Shown here one piece after another: positions 16,711 through 25,863 of a DNA stretch of 32,166 bases. Under the pieces are notes generated by a model. That model saw only the letters and a list, made by a program, of their open reading frames with translations, searched no databases and was not told the DNA's origin. Origin of the DNA: Hyphomicrobiales bacterium (GTDB lineage: Bacteria; Pseudomonadota; Alphaproteobacteria; Rhizobiales; Aestuariivirgaceae). The DNA lies in NCBI GenBank assembly GCA_016793355.1, contig JAEUMG010000036.1, positions 1 to 32,166 of the forward strand. Direction: 5' to 3'. A program made the translations under genes and the position numbers. Each line of letters begins with the position of its first letter. The stretch's first letter is position 1.

Positions 16711-16730
16711 CCGTTCGGAATTCCGAACGG
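16711..16730. promoter_or_regulatory. Perfect 20-bp palindrome upstream of the ferredoxin gene
   Basis: The half-site CCGTTCGGAA is followed directly by its exact reverse complement. As RNA it forms an 8-bp stem with an AATT loop. It ends 14 bases before the ferredoxin ATG and starts 35 bases after the Hpt stop. It could be an operator for a dimeric repressor, a leader hairpin close to the ribosome site, or a terminator for the Hpt gene; there is no T-run. Confidence 0.6.
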
Positions 16731-16744
16731 ATCGGCGCAAGGGC

Positions 16745-18116
<1,372 letters not shown>

Positions 18117-18160
18117 GTCTTCTCTCGCATCGTCTGGCCGGCAAGAGCGGCGCTCAGTCG

Positions 18161-18297
18161 TCTTCTCCCGCTTGCGGGAGAAGAGGGGCCCCGTGTCGCG
18201 CGAGCGACATGGGTAGATGAGGGGATGCTTGATGGCCCCTCACCATTCCCATTGCTTCGCAATGGGCCCCTTTCCTCTCCCGCAGGCGGGAGAGGAA
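18161..18297. repeat. RIME-like mosaic of inverted repeats between convergent genes
   Basis: A 137-base element with a perfect 11-bp stem and TT loop at one end (18161-18184), a perfect 12-bp stem with AG loop at the other (18272-18297), and a central 8-bp stem with TTC loop (18248-18266). The terminal stems share the TCTCCCGC/GCGGGAGA core. This composition is typical of rhizobial intergenic mosaic elements. It probably also insulates or terminates the convergent reductase and antiporter transcripts. Confidence 0.75.
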
Positions 18298-18318
18298 GAT
18301 TCGAACTGCAAGCCGATG

Positions 18319-20124
18319 TTACTCCGTCGCCTTTACGGATCGCGCGCGGCGCGAGCGCAACTGCTTGCGAAGTTCCTCGCGTCGGTTTGGGCGGCCGAGC
18401 AGCTTGCGGAAGCCGTCGCGGCGCTCGTGGACCGAGGCGATCGCCAGGCCCATCGCCACGCCTGACTCGACCAGCACCGCTTCGCCCAATTGCAGTGCCG
18501 CCTCGATGGTTTCGGGCACGGCTTCGGTGACGCCCAGCTGATAGAGATGCATCGCGTGCTTTTCGTCGCGGGCGCGCGCGATGATCTTGAGGTCGGCGCG
18601 CGCGCGCCGCGCGCTCTGCAGGATGGCATCGGCCTTCGATGGCGCGTTCACCGTGATGGCGACGGCCTTGGCCTCGGCAATACCGCAGCGCTTCAGGAAT
18701 TCGGGGCGCGCCGCGTCGCCGAAAAAGATCGGCGTTCCGCGCTTGCGTTCGGCAGTGACGATGTCCGCATCGACCTCGATCGCGATGAAGGGGATCTGGT
18801 TTTCCTGGAGCATCGCCGCAACCAGCTTCCCGACGCGACCAAAACCGACAATGATCACCCGGCCTTCGGCATTGCCGGGCGGTGGTTCGAGCGCCGCGGC
18901 TGGAAGGACGCCCTTGATGACAAGCTTCTTCGACATGCGCTGGCCGATGCGCGCGAAGAGCGGAATCGCCAGCATGGAAATCGATACGACGATCAGCGCG
19001 GTTTCGGTTCCGACCGGCGACAAGAGGCCTGAGCCTTGTGCCGTGGCGAGAATGGCAAAAGCGAATTCGCCGCCTGGCCCGAGGAGGATGGCCGTCTCAA
19101 GCATGGCGCTCGGCATGATGCCGAGGATTGCGCCTGCGGCGAGGATGGTGACGGCCTTGATGGCGATCAGTCCCAATGCGAGCCCGACGACAAGTAGGGG
19201 GTTGTCGACGACCTCGCCCAGGTCGATCCCCATGCCGACCAGCATGAAGAAGGCCCCGAGCATCAGTCCTTTGAAAGGCTCGATGATGGCTTCGATCTCG
19301 CGGCGGAACTCGGTTTCGGCCAGCAGAAGTCCGGCGATGAAGGCACCGAGCGCCATCGACATGCCGGCGAGACTCGCAAGGATGCCGGTGCCGACCGCGA
19401 TGAGGAGCGTCGCCGCCATGAAGAGATCGGAGCTTTGCGCCTGGGCAACCAGGCGCAATAGCGGCCGCATCAGATAGCGGCCGACCAGCAGTATGACGGC
19501 GATGGCGGCGCCCGCCTGAAAAAGGGCCTTGATGACCCCGGTTGCCACCGCTCCGTTCTCCTGGGCGCTGAAGATGCCGATCATGACAAGAATGGGAACG
19601 ACCGCCAGATCCTGAAAAAGCAAAATCGAGAAGGCTTTTCGGCCGGTGGAGCTTCCCAATCTCTTCTCGTCGGAGAGAAGCTGAATGATGATGGCGGTCG
19701 AAGACAGCGACAGTGCTGCGCCGATGATCGCCGATTCCGCCGGAGCGAGGCCAAGCGCATAGGCGATGCCGCCGATCGCCACGCTCGAGATGACGACCTG
19801 GAGTCCGCCCAGCCCGAAAACATATCTTCGAAGCGTCATCAGGCGCTCGAAGGAAAGCTCCAGACCGATCATGAAAAGGAGGAACACGACGCCCAGTTCG
19901 GCGAGTGCGTGAACCTCGTCGCGGTGACTCAGGGTGAAATAGTTCAACCACCGGTAGTCCGCGGCGAACTGGCCGAGGACGCTCGGGCCGATCAGGATGC
20001 CGACGATCAGGAATCCCAGAACCGAGCTGATGCCGATCTTCCGGAACACCGGAATGATCACACCGGCCGCGACCAGAATGATCAGAATTTCCTTGTACGA
20101 ACTGGGGTCGACCGTTCCGTCCAA
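18319..20124 (-). CDS. CPA2-family monovalent cation:proton antiporter with TrkA-N domain (Kef-like)
   Basis: Inner-membrane antiporter of about 601 residues. The first 390 residues contain about 12-13 hydrophobic segments of the Na+/H+ exchanger fold, with Leu-Ser-Ser-Thr-Ala-Ile-Ile and Gly-Pro-Gly-Gly-Glu-Phe-Ala-Phe motifs. A cytoplasmic TrkA-N (RCK) domain follows, with the nucleotide-binding Val-Gly-Phe-Gly-Arg-Val-Gly-Lys and a later Glu-Val-Asp dinucleotide acid. It probably exports K+ or Na+ in exchange for H+ under nucleotide or glutathione-adduct control. A short basic tail ends the protein, and there is no TrkA-C domain. TTG 20124 is preferred: GGAG lies eight bases upstream and Glu-Ile-Leu-Ile-Ile-Leu starts soon after. 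An upstream frame to 20223 would run into the divergent peptidase gene. The ion specificity cannot be read from sequence. Confidence 0.9.
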   Translation of the reverse strand: MDGTVDPSSYKEILIILVAAGVIIPVFRKIGISSVLGFLIVGILIGPSVLGQFAADYRWLNYFTLSHRDEVHALAELGVVFLLFMIGLELSFERLMTLRRYVFGLGGLQVVISSVAIGGIAYALGLAPAESAIIGAALSLSSTAIIIQLLSDEKRLGSSTGRKAFSILLFQDLAVVPILVMIGIFSAQENGAVATGVIKALFQAGAAIAVILLVGRYLMRPLLRLVAQAQSSDLFMAATLLIAVGTGILASLAGMSMALGAFIAGLLLAETEFRREIEAIIEPFKGLMLGAFFMLVGMGIDLGEVVDNPLLVVGLALGLIAIKAVTILAAGAILGIMPSAMLETAILLGPGGEFAFAILATAQGSGLLSPVGTETALIVVSISMLAIPLFARIGQRMSKKLVIKGVLPAAALEPPPGNAEGRVIIVGFGRVGKLVAAMLQENQIPFIAIEVDADIVTAERKRGTPIFFGDAARPEFLKRCGIAEAKAVAITVNAPSKADAILQSARRARADLKIIARARDEKHAMHLYQLGVTEAVPETIEAALQLGEAVLVESGVAMGLAIASVHERRDGFRKLLGRPNRREELRKQLRSRRARSVKATE

Positions 20125-20201
20125 AGCTGCCCGCTCCTTGCCCGTCTGCCGCACTGTGTGCCATGGCACCGGGACTTCAAAGCGAATTTGCGAGGGCTGC
20201 A

Positions 20202-21290
20202 ATGACAACAAGCACGAGAGCACGCGATCTCGGTTTGCCGATGCCGGGCACGCCGGGCCCCTTCAATGCCATCACCGATGTCGCCGGGGTCGAGGTCGGG
20301 GTCACGACGCTGATATCGGGCGAGGGAAAGCTTGTGGTGGGGAAGGGGCCGGTCAGGACCGGCGTCACCGTCATCCTGCCGCGCGGCAAGAAGGGACTGA
20401 ATGTGCCGTGCGCCGCGGGATTTTATGCGCTCAACGGCAATGGCGAGATGACCGGCACGATCTGGATCGAGGAATCGGGCGAATTGCAGACGCCAATCAC
20501 CATCACCAACACGCATTCCTGCGGTGTCGCGCGCGATGCCACGCTGCAATGGATGGTGAAGCAGCAGGTTGGCTCCGTGCAGGATTGGGGATTGCCGGTC
20601 GCGGCCGAGACCTATGACGGAGACCTCAACGATATCAATGGTTTCCACCTCAAGGCCGAACATGTTTTGGAAGCCTTCGACAAGGCTGCGAGCGGCCCCG
20701 TCGCATTGGGCAGCGTGGGCGGCGGCACCGGCATGATCTGCTACGACTTCAAGGGCGGCAATGGCAGCGCGTCGCGCCGTGTGGCGATTGCCGGGGAGAC
20801 CTGGACGGTCGGCGCCTTCGTGCAATCGAATTTCGGTCTGCGGCAGCAATTTTCGGTGCTTGGCGTGCCGGTCGGCCAGCATCTGGGCGGAGGTGAACTG
20901 CGCGGCAAGCCGGCCGGTTCGATCATCGTCATCATTGCCACCGACGCGCCCCTGATGGCGCATCAATTGAAGCGATTAGCCCGGCGGGTACCGCTTGGCA
21001 TGGCGCGCACCGGTGCTGTCGGGCATGACAGTTCGGGCGACATTTTTCTCGCATTTTCGACGGCAAATGCCGCCGAATTGGCGAAACCACGCGGTGAATT
21101 GCGCGATATGCGGGCGCTTGCCAATGCCGATCTCAACGGACTTTTCGAAGCAACGATCGAGACGACGGAAGAGGCGATCCTCGATTCGATGATCGCCAAT
21201 GAAACCATGGTCGGCCGCGACGGAAACACCTCCATTGCGCTGCCGCATGCGCAATTGCTTGATGTGATGCGCAAATACGGGCGGCTCTAG
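20202..21290 (+). CDS. P1-family peptidase (DmpA-type aminopeptidase/D-esterase)
   Basis: Ntn-hydrolase-like peptidase of 362 residues. The precursor is expected to cut itself between Gly239 and Ser240 (Pro-Ala-Gly|Ser-Ile-Ile-Val), leaving Ser240 as the N-terminal nucleophile. DmpA of Ochrobactrum cuts between Gly249 and Ser250, so the spacing is close. Other family motifs are Asn-Ala-Ile-Thr-Asp-Val-Ala-Gly-Val near the start, Gly-Gly-Gly-Thr-Gly-Met at about 179 and Ala-Thr-Asp-Ala-Pro-Leu right after the nucleophile strand. Members release N-terminal L- or D-amino acids or beta-amino acids from short peptides, and the substrate here is unknown. ATG 20202 follows GAGGG by five bases; ATG 20163 is less likely. 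The stop overlaps the convergent hydrolase stop. Confidence 0.92.
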   Translation: MTTSTRARDLGLPMPGTPGPFNAITDVAGVEVGVTTLISGEGKLVVGKGPVRTGVTVILPRGKKGLNVPCAAGFYALNGNGEMTGTIWIEESGELQTPITITNTHSCGVARDATLQWMVKQQVGSVQDWGLPVAAETYDGDLNDINGFHLKAEHVLEAFDKAASGPVALGSVGGGTGMICYDFKGGNGSASRRVAIAGETWTVGAFVQSNFGLRQQFSVLGVPVGQHLGGGELRGKPAGSIIVIIATDAPLMAHQLKRLARRVPLGMARTGAVGHDSSGDIFLAFSTANAAELAKPRGELRDMRALANADLNGLFEATIETTEEAILDSMIANETMVGRDGNTSIALPHAQLLDVMRKYGRL

Positions 21291-22156
21291 AGGCGGTTCA
21301 CAGGAACCTTGAGGTAGACATTTCCATCGGCGTCGGGCTCTGGAAAATTGCCGGCGTTCATATTCACCTGAATGGAGGGAATGATGAGCTTCGGAGTTCC
21401 CAGTTTCTTGTCACGCGCGGTGCGCATCTGGACGAACTCGTCCTCGGTGACGCCATCCCTCACATGAACATTGCCCGTGCGTTCGGCCTCGACGGTCGTT
21501 TCCCAAGCGAAACGATCGCGGCCCGGGGCCTTGTAGTCGTGGCAGAGGAAAAGCCGAGTCTTGGGCGGCAATGACAGGACCTTGCGGATCGAGCGGTAGA
21601 GGGCGCGGGCATCGCCACCGGGGAAATCGGCGCGCGCGGTGCCGTAATCCGGCATGAACAGTGTGTCGCCGACAAAGGCGGCATCGCCGATCACGTAGGT
21701 CATGCAGGCGGGCGTATGACCGGGCGTGTGCATGACGCGGGCTTCGAGATTTCCGATCCTGAACGTGTCGCCGTCCTTGAAGAGGCGGTCGAACTGGCTA
21801 CCGTCGCGCTGGAATTCGGTTCCGGCGTTGAAAATCTTGCCGAAAATGTCCTGGACGACGGTGATTTTCTCGCCAATTCCGACCTTTCCGCCGAGCTTTT
21901 CCTGCAAGTAGGGTGCAGCGGAGAGGTGATCGGCGTGGACGTGCGTTTCGAGGATCCACTCGACCTTCAGTTGCCGTTGCTGAATGGCGGCGATGATCTT
22001 GTCGGCGGAGGCCGTCGATGTGCGGCCCGAGGCGATGTCGTAATCGAGGACGGAATCGATAATGGCGCAGGCCTTGGACTCGGGGTCGCGCACGATATAG
22101 CTGACCGTGTTCGTCGCCTCGTCGAAAAAGCCTTCAACGTCAGGATGTTGCGTCAT
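21287..22156 (-). CDS. MBL-fold hydrolase, persulfide dioxygenase-like
   Basis: Metallo-beta-lactamase-fold enzyme of 289 residues. The metal site is Thr-His-Val-His-Ala-Asp-His-Leu at about 77-84, with further ligands in Thr-Pro-Gly-His-Thr-Pro, Val-Gly-Asp-Thr-Leu and Leu-Cys-His-Asp-Tyr. The group shares these with ETHE1/Blh-type persulfide dioxygenases, which oxidise glutathione persulfide to sulfite using one iron. The long C-terminal segment (Val-His-Val-Arg-Asp-Gly-Val then Pro-Ser-Ile-Gln-Val-Asn-Met) is typical of the alphaproteobacterial branch. A glyoxalase II role is the alternative. It is divergent from the ELM1-type gene by 52 bases. There is no BigR-like regulator or rhodanese nearby to support the sulfur role. 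Confidence 0.87.
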   Translation of the reverse strand: MTQHPDVEGFFDEATNTVSYIVRDPESKACAIIDSVLDYDIASGRTSTASADKIIAAIQQRQLKVEWILETHVHADHLSAAPYLQEKLGGKVGIGEKITVVQDIFGKIFNAGTEFQRDGSQFDRLFKDGDTFRIGNLEARVMHTPGHTPACMTYVIGDAAFVGDTLFMPDYGTARADFPGGDARALYRSIRKVLSLPPKTRLFLCHDYKAPGRDRFAWETTVEAERTGNVHVRDGVTEDEFVQMRTARDKKLGTPKLIIPSIQVNMNAGNFPEPDADGNVYLKVPVNRL

Positions 22157-22208
22157 GTGGCGGGCCTCGGAACGCGCGGCAACATAGCAGCGCGTCCGAT
22201 GTTAGGCT

Positions 22209-23204
22209 ATGTGGGAGCCCATGGCGATATGGCAGGGCAAGTCGGTCTGGGTGCTGCAGGGCGCACATGCCGGCGACAATGCGCAGGCACGCGCATTGGC
22301 GCATCTCCTGGGCGTCGAATTCACGCTGAAACAGCTCCATTTCACGCATTTTCGGCATGTTCCGAATGTGTTTCTGCGTGCCGGCCTGGCAAGCATCGAT
22401 CACGCCAAAAGTGCATCGCTTGAGCCGCCATTCCCGGACCTCGTGATCGGCGTCGGCCGGCGCACCGTGCCGGCCGCAATGTGGATAAAGAAGCAGTCGG
22501 GCGGGCGCACGAAAGTCGTTCAGATGGGCCGCCCACGCGCGCCTTCCGCGTGGTTCGATCTCCTCATCACGACACCGCAATATGGCCTTCCCTCAGGGCC
22601 GAATGTGATCGAATTGCCGCTTCCGCTGACCTCCGAAAAACCTGTTCCGGAAGCGGAGATCGCCCTCTGGAGAGAACGATTTTCCACGCTGCCAAGGCCC
22701 TGGATCGGTGTTCTGGTCGGCGGTTCGCGCTTTCCCGCGTTGATCGGCGACAAGGGCGCGACGCGACTCGGAAAGCAGGTTTCGGCGATGGAGGGAAGCA
22801 CGCTGGTTTCAACCTCGCCGCGTACCGCGCCCGCGGAGATTGAAGCTCTGGAGAAGGCGCTGACCGGGCCGCATTACCTGCATCGGTGGACTCGTGGCGG
22901 GGAAAACCCGCATCAGGCAATCCTGGCGCTCGCCGACAGGTTTGTTGTCACGTCCGACAGCATTTCCATGCTCGCCGAGGCGTGGCGAAGCGGCAAGCCG
23001 GTCGAGCGGTTCCAGCTCGATCGCTCGCCCTGGGCCGTCACCTGGCAGGCGAAGACAGGCCTTGGCGCCTTTCTCGCGCGCCATGGCCTGCTGACGCCGC
23101 CGCGCGACCCCGATCTCGTGAAGGTGCCGCTGGCGCCGATATCCGAGCGCGACATTGTCGAACGGATTGAATCGCTTATGCCCGGCGCTTCATCCCCCGC
23201 ATAA
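22209..23204 (+). CDS. ELM1/DUF1022 family protein
   Basis: Protein of 331 residues related to the plant mitochondrial fission protein ELM1, a family widespread in alphaproteobacteria with a glycosyltransferase-like two-domain fold and uncertain function. The visible marks are Gln-Gly-Ala-His-Ala-Gly-Asp-Asn-Ala-Gln near the N-terminus, Gly-Val-Gly-Arg-Arg-Thr-Val, Val-Gln-Met-Gly-Arg-Pro-Arg, Leu-Val-Gly-Gly-Ser-Arg at mid-protein and Val-Thr-Ser-Asp-Ser-Ile-Ser-Met-Leu-Ala-Glu-Ala near the C-terminus. The last resembles nucleotide-sugar binding sites of GT-B enzymes. No signal or membrane segments are seen, so the protein is probably cytoplasmic or membrane-associated, perhaps in envelope glycoconjugate synthesis. 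ATG 22221 is an alternative start. Confidence 0.88.
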   Translation: MWEPMAIWQGKSVWVLQGAHAGDNAQARALAHLLGVEFTLKQLHFTHFRHVPNVFLRAGLASIDHAKSASLEPPFPDLVIGVGRRTVPAAMWIKKQSGGRTKVVQMGRPRAPSAWFDLLITTPQYGLPSGPNVIELPLPLTSEKPVPEAEIALWRERFSTLPRPWIGVLVGGSRFPALIGDKGATRLGKQVSAMEGSTLVSTSPRTAPAEIEALEKALTGPHYLHRWTRGGENPHQAILALADRFVVTSDSISMLAEAWRSGKPVERFQLDRSPWAVTWQAKTGLGAFLARHGLLTPPRDPDLVKVPLAPISERDIVERIESLMPGASSPA

Positions 23205-23583
23205 GCGAAAACGCGAGACCGCCGAAGCGGCCCCGCGCTTGCGCTTGATCGGATCCAAACCGCGCGCAATACCTTGCGGCACGGCAGCAGGCCCGAACCC
23301 GGCCCAAGTGGCACACCGGGATCGCCGCGGGGATGAAGCCGTAGCGATCGCGGGCGAAACTTTTCTCCGATCGTCCTGTCCTTCGCGGTCCATTCGCGAC
23401 GGCGAACTTTCATCCGCCATCGGAACTTTCCGGTGAAGAACCGACCTCTTCGGAGGTCCGTTCCGAGGTCCTTACGAACCTTGCGAATGGGAGTATGCGT
23501 CGCGAGTTGTTGGCTGTCGTGGATCGCGATCGGCTTATCCACATGCTGTCCACAGGAATAAGGTTTTGTGGGCTTGAAAGTTC
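23205..23583. other. Gene-free convergent gap with hairpins and a DnaA box
   Basis: Nearly 400 bases between two converging genes, with no reading frame that I believe is coding. It holds a perfect 6-bp stem closed by a C(TTCG)G tetraloop (23443-23458), a nearby CGGAA/TTCCG stem (about 23421-23432), three related (G)AA(A)CTTT(T)C blocks (23355, 23404, 23423), an exact TTATCCACA DnaA box (23535-23543) and a 7-of-9 second box at 23546-23554. It could encode a small RNA, but no known family is recognised. Confidence 0.4.
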
Positions 23584-23601
23584 CTTCTCCCGCGAGAGAA
23601 G
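23584..23601 (-). terminator. Hairpin downstream of the flavoenzyme gene
   Basis: CTTCTC and GAGAAG form a 6-bp stem around a six-base loop, about 10 bases past the minus-strand stop at 23611. Its CTTCTCCCGC core resembles the terminal stem of the mosaic repeat at 18161, so it may be a decayed copy. Confidence 0.4.
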
Positions 23602-23610
23602 AGGGAAGTA

Positions 23611-25671
23611 TCAAAAATCCTTGCACAGCCTCAGCGCGTCGTAGATCGCCGCGTGGATGTTGCGCGAGGCGACCGCGTCGCCGATGCGGAAAAGCTGGAA
23701 CCTGCCAGCGGGATTGGTGCGGATCGTCTGGGGGCGGCCGGCGATGAGGGCAGGGTAATCGACCTCGCCGCGATTGACCGATTCCTCCTTCAGATCGAAA
23801 TAGAGGTCGGCGAGCGGGCTCGTGGCATTCTCGACGACGACCTGGTCGATGAGGCGTTCGCCGGCATCCTTCTCGGTATAGACGCTCCACAACACGGCCT
23901 TGATCTTGTTGCCCTGGCGCTTCAAGGCACGGACCCGCATCATGGTGGTGATCTTCACGCCCTTGGAAACGAAGTTCTGCATATAGGGGACGAGATTGAG
24001 CCCGCCCATTTCGGGCGCGAAGAAGCGCTCGGGGCTGACCAGTTCAAGCTGGGCACCTGAATCGGCAACGAACTCCGCCGCCGCCATGCCCGGATGGGCG
24101 CCATTGTCGTCGAAAAGCAGAACGTCCTCGGCCGGCTTCACATCGCCGCTCAGAATATCCCAGCTCGAAACGGCGAGATCGGCGCCTTCCTCGATCGCCA
24201 GGTTCTGCGGCAGGCCGCCGGTCGCGATCAACACGATGTCGGCACCGAGGCCGCGCAGATCGTCGGCCTCGGCATAGGTGTTGTAGCGGGTCTCGACGCC
24301 GAGCCGTTCGCACTGATCGGCGCGCCAGTCGGCAATGCCGATCAGTTCCTTGCGGCGCTTCACTTGCGTCGCGACGCGGATCTGGCCGCCCGGATTGCTG
24401 GCCGCCTCGAAGAGAATGACGTCATGGCCGCGCGAGGCCGAGACGCGCGCCGCCTCGAGCCCGGCCGGCCCAGCACCGACAATGGCGATCTTCTTGCGGG
24501 CGCCATCGGTCCTGGCGATGACATGCGGCATGGTCGCCTCGCGCGAGGTCGCCGGATTGTGGATGCACAAGGCGCCATGGCCCTCATAGATGCGGTCGAG
24601 ACAATAGGTGGCGCCGACGCAAGGGCGGATATCGTGCTCGCGGCCTTCCTCGATCTTTTTCACGATGTGCGGATCGGCAATATGGGCACGAGTCATGCCG
24701 ACCATGTCGAGCTTGCCTTCGGCGATGGCGTGGCGGGCAGTCGCGACATCATTGATGCGCGCGGCATGGAATACGGGAAACCTGGTCGCGGCGCGCACTT
24801 CGCCGGCGAAATCCAAATGCGGCGAGGCCTTCATGCCCATCACCGGAATGACGCGCGAAAGCGGCGTGTCATGCTCGATATGGCCGCGGATGATGTTGAG
24901 GAAGTCGATGAGGCCCGAATCCTTCAGCTTGCGGCAAATGGCGAGGCCTTCCTCCTTGCTGATGCCTTTATCCCAATCCTCGTCCGCCACGAGCCGCAAG
25001 CCGACGATGTAGTCGGGACCGACGGCTTTGCGCACCGCTTCAAGCACGCGCATGGTGAAGCGCAGGCGATTGTCGAGCGAGCCGTTATACTCGTCGGTGC
25101 GCTTGTTGGTGGCGGGCGACCAGAACTGGTCGGGAAGGTGGCCGTAGCATTCGAATTCGAAGCCATCGAGGCCGGCCGCCTTCATGCGCTCGGCGGCGGC
25201 GGCATAATCCTTGACGATGCGCTCGATATCCCAGTCTTCCATTTCCTTCGGGAAGGCGCGGTGCGCCGGCTCGCGCACCTGCGAGGGGGCCAGGATCGGC
25301 AGCCAGTCGGCCTTGTTCCAGTTGGTGCGGCGGCCGAGATGGGTGAGCTGGATCATCACGGCCGTGCCGTAGTCGTGGCATTCGTCGGTCAGGCGTTTCA
25401 GCCAGGGGACGATCTCGTCCTTGTAGGCGAGGAGATTGCCGAAGGCGGGGGGCGAATCCTGCGAGACGACGGCCGAGCCCGCCGTCATGGTCATGGCGAT
25501 GCCGCCCTTCGCCTTCTCGACGTGGTAGAGGCGGTACTGGTCCTTCGGCATGCCGTCTTCGTGATAGTTGGGCTCGTGCGCGGTGGACATGATCCGGTTG
25601 CGCAATGTCAGGTGCTTGAGCCGGTAAGGCTGCAGCAAGGGGTCGTTGGACCGGATCAGCGTTGTCGTCAC
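23611..25671 (-). CDS. NADH:flavin oxidoreductase, N-methylproline demethylase (StcD)-like
   Basis: Old Yellow Enzyme, Fe-S and FAD/NAD fusion of 686 residues, like the other flavoenzyme in the window but of a different branch. The barrel has a Cys-Tyr-Gly-His active-site segment at about 175. The position of the covalent FMN cysteine of trimethylamine dehydrogenase is Glu here (Ala-His-Glu-Pro), so FMN should be non-covalent. The Fe-S segment has Cys351, Cys357 and Cys369, but the second ligand is Ala354. A Rossmann motif Gly-Ala-Gly-Pro-Ala-Gly-Leu-Glu lies near 395. The pattern Cys-Val-Gly-Ala-x-Tyr-Cys recalls N-methylproline (stachydrine pathway) demethylases, so oxidative N-demethylation is likely, though the substrate is inferred. 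The GTG start at 25671 has GGAG upstream. It is divergent from a phosphonate-type importer. Confidence 0.87.
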   Translation of the reverse strand: MTTTLIRSNDPLLQPYRLKHLTLRNRIMSTAHEPNYHEDGMPKDQYRLYHVEKAKGGIAMTMTAGSAVVSQDSPPAFGNLLAYKDEIVPWLKRLTDECHDYGTAVMIQLTHLGRRTNWNKADWLPILAPSQVREPAHRAFPKEMEDWDIERIVKDYAAAAERMKAAGLDGFEFECYGHLPDQFWSPATNKRTDEYNGSLDNRLRFTMRVLEAVRKAVGPDYIVGLRLVADEDWDKGISKEEGLAICRKLKDSGLIDFLNIIRGHIEHDTPLSRVIPVMGMKASPHLDFAGEVRAATRFPVFHAARINDVATARHAIAEGKLDMVGMTRAHIADPHIVKKIEEGREHDIRPCVGATYCLDRIYEGHGALCIHNPATSREATMPHVIARTDGARKKIAIVGAGPAGLEAARVSASRGHDVILFEAASNPGGQIRVATQVKRRKELIGIADWRADQCERLGVETRYNTYAEADDLRGLGADIVLIATGGLPQNLAIEEGADLAVSSWDILSGDVKPAEDVLLFDDNGAHPGMAAAEFVADSGAQLELVSPERFFAPEMGGLNLVPYMQNFVSKGVKITTMMRVRALKRQGNKIKAVLWSVYTEKDAGERLIDQVVVENATSPLADLYFDLKEESVNRGEVDYPALIAGRPQTIRTNPAGRFQLFRIGDAVASRNIHAAIYDALRLCKDF

Positions 25672-25863
25672 GCACGGTTCTCCAGAGGGTAAGGGACCAA
25701 TTCCAAGCCAATTGTGACGGCGCTTATATCATGGGGTCACGGACAGCCGTCATGCCTCCCGCGCAAGGGTTTCACGCCTCTTGTGCACAACACCTAAGCC
25801 GCAATGGAACTGTCACATACCGTTGCTAGGCGACACAGGGCATTCGACAGCTCGGGAGGATCC
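25672..25863. promoter_or_regulatory. Divergent regulatory region of flavoenzyme and ABC importer
   Basis: This region of 192 bases contains the perfect 10-bp palindrome TTGTGCACAA (25781-25790), which fits the TTGT-N2-ACAA pattern bound by several GntR-family regulators. A single CTGTCA half-site (about 25810) could be half of a Pho box, but no second half follows at the right distance. No regulator gene is adjacent. Confidence 0.45.

Noticed and set aside
18117-18318. Possible transfer RNA or other structured RNA in the reductase-antiporter gap
   Set aside because: The hairpins have two- or three-base loops and palindromic ends typical of intergenic repeats, with no tRNA arms or CCA end.
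23190-23420. Possible 76-residue minus-strand protein in the convergent gap
   Set aside because: It overlaps the end of the ELM1-type gene, is rich in Arg, Ser and Pro without a recognisable pattern, and lacks a good ribosome site.
23535-23554. Chromosome origin suggested by two DnaA-like boxes
   Set aside because: Only two boxes, with no AT-rich unwinding element and none of the genes usual at alphaproteobacterial origins such as hemE, dnaA or parAB.
24094-25692. Plus-strand open frame of 532 codons opposite the demethylase-like gene
   Set aside because: It is a GC-rich shadow frame. The minus strand encodes clear flavoenzyme motifs over the same bases.
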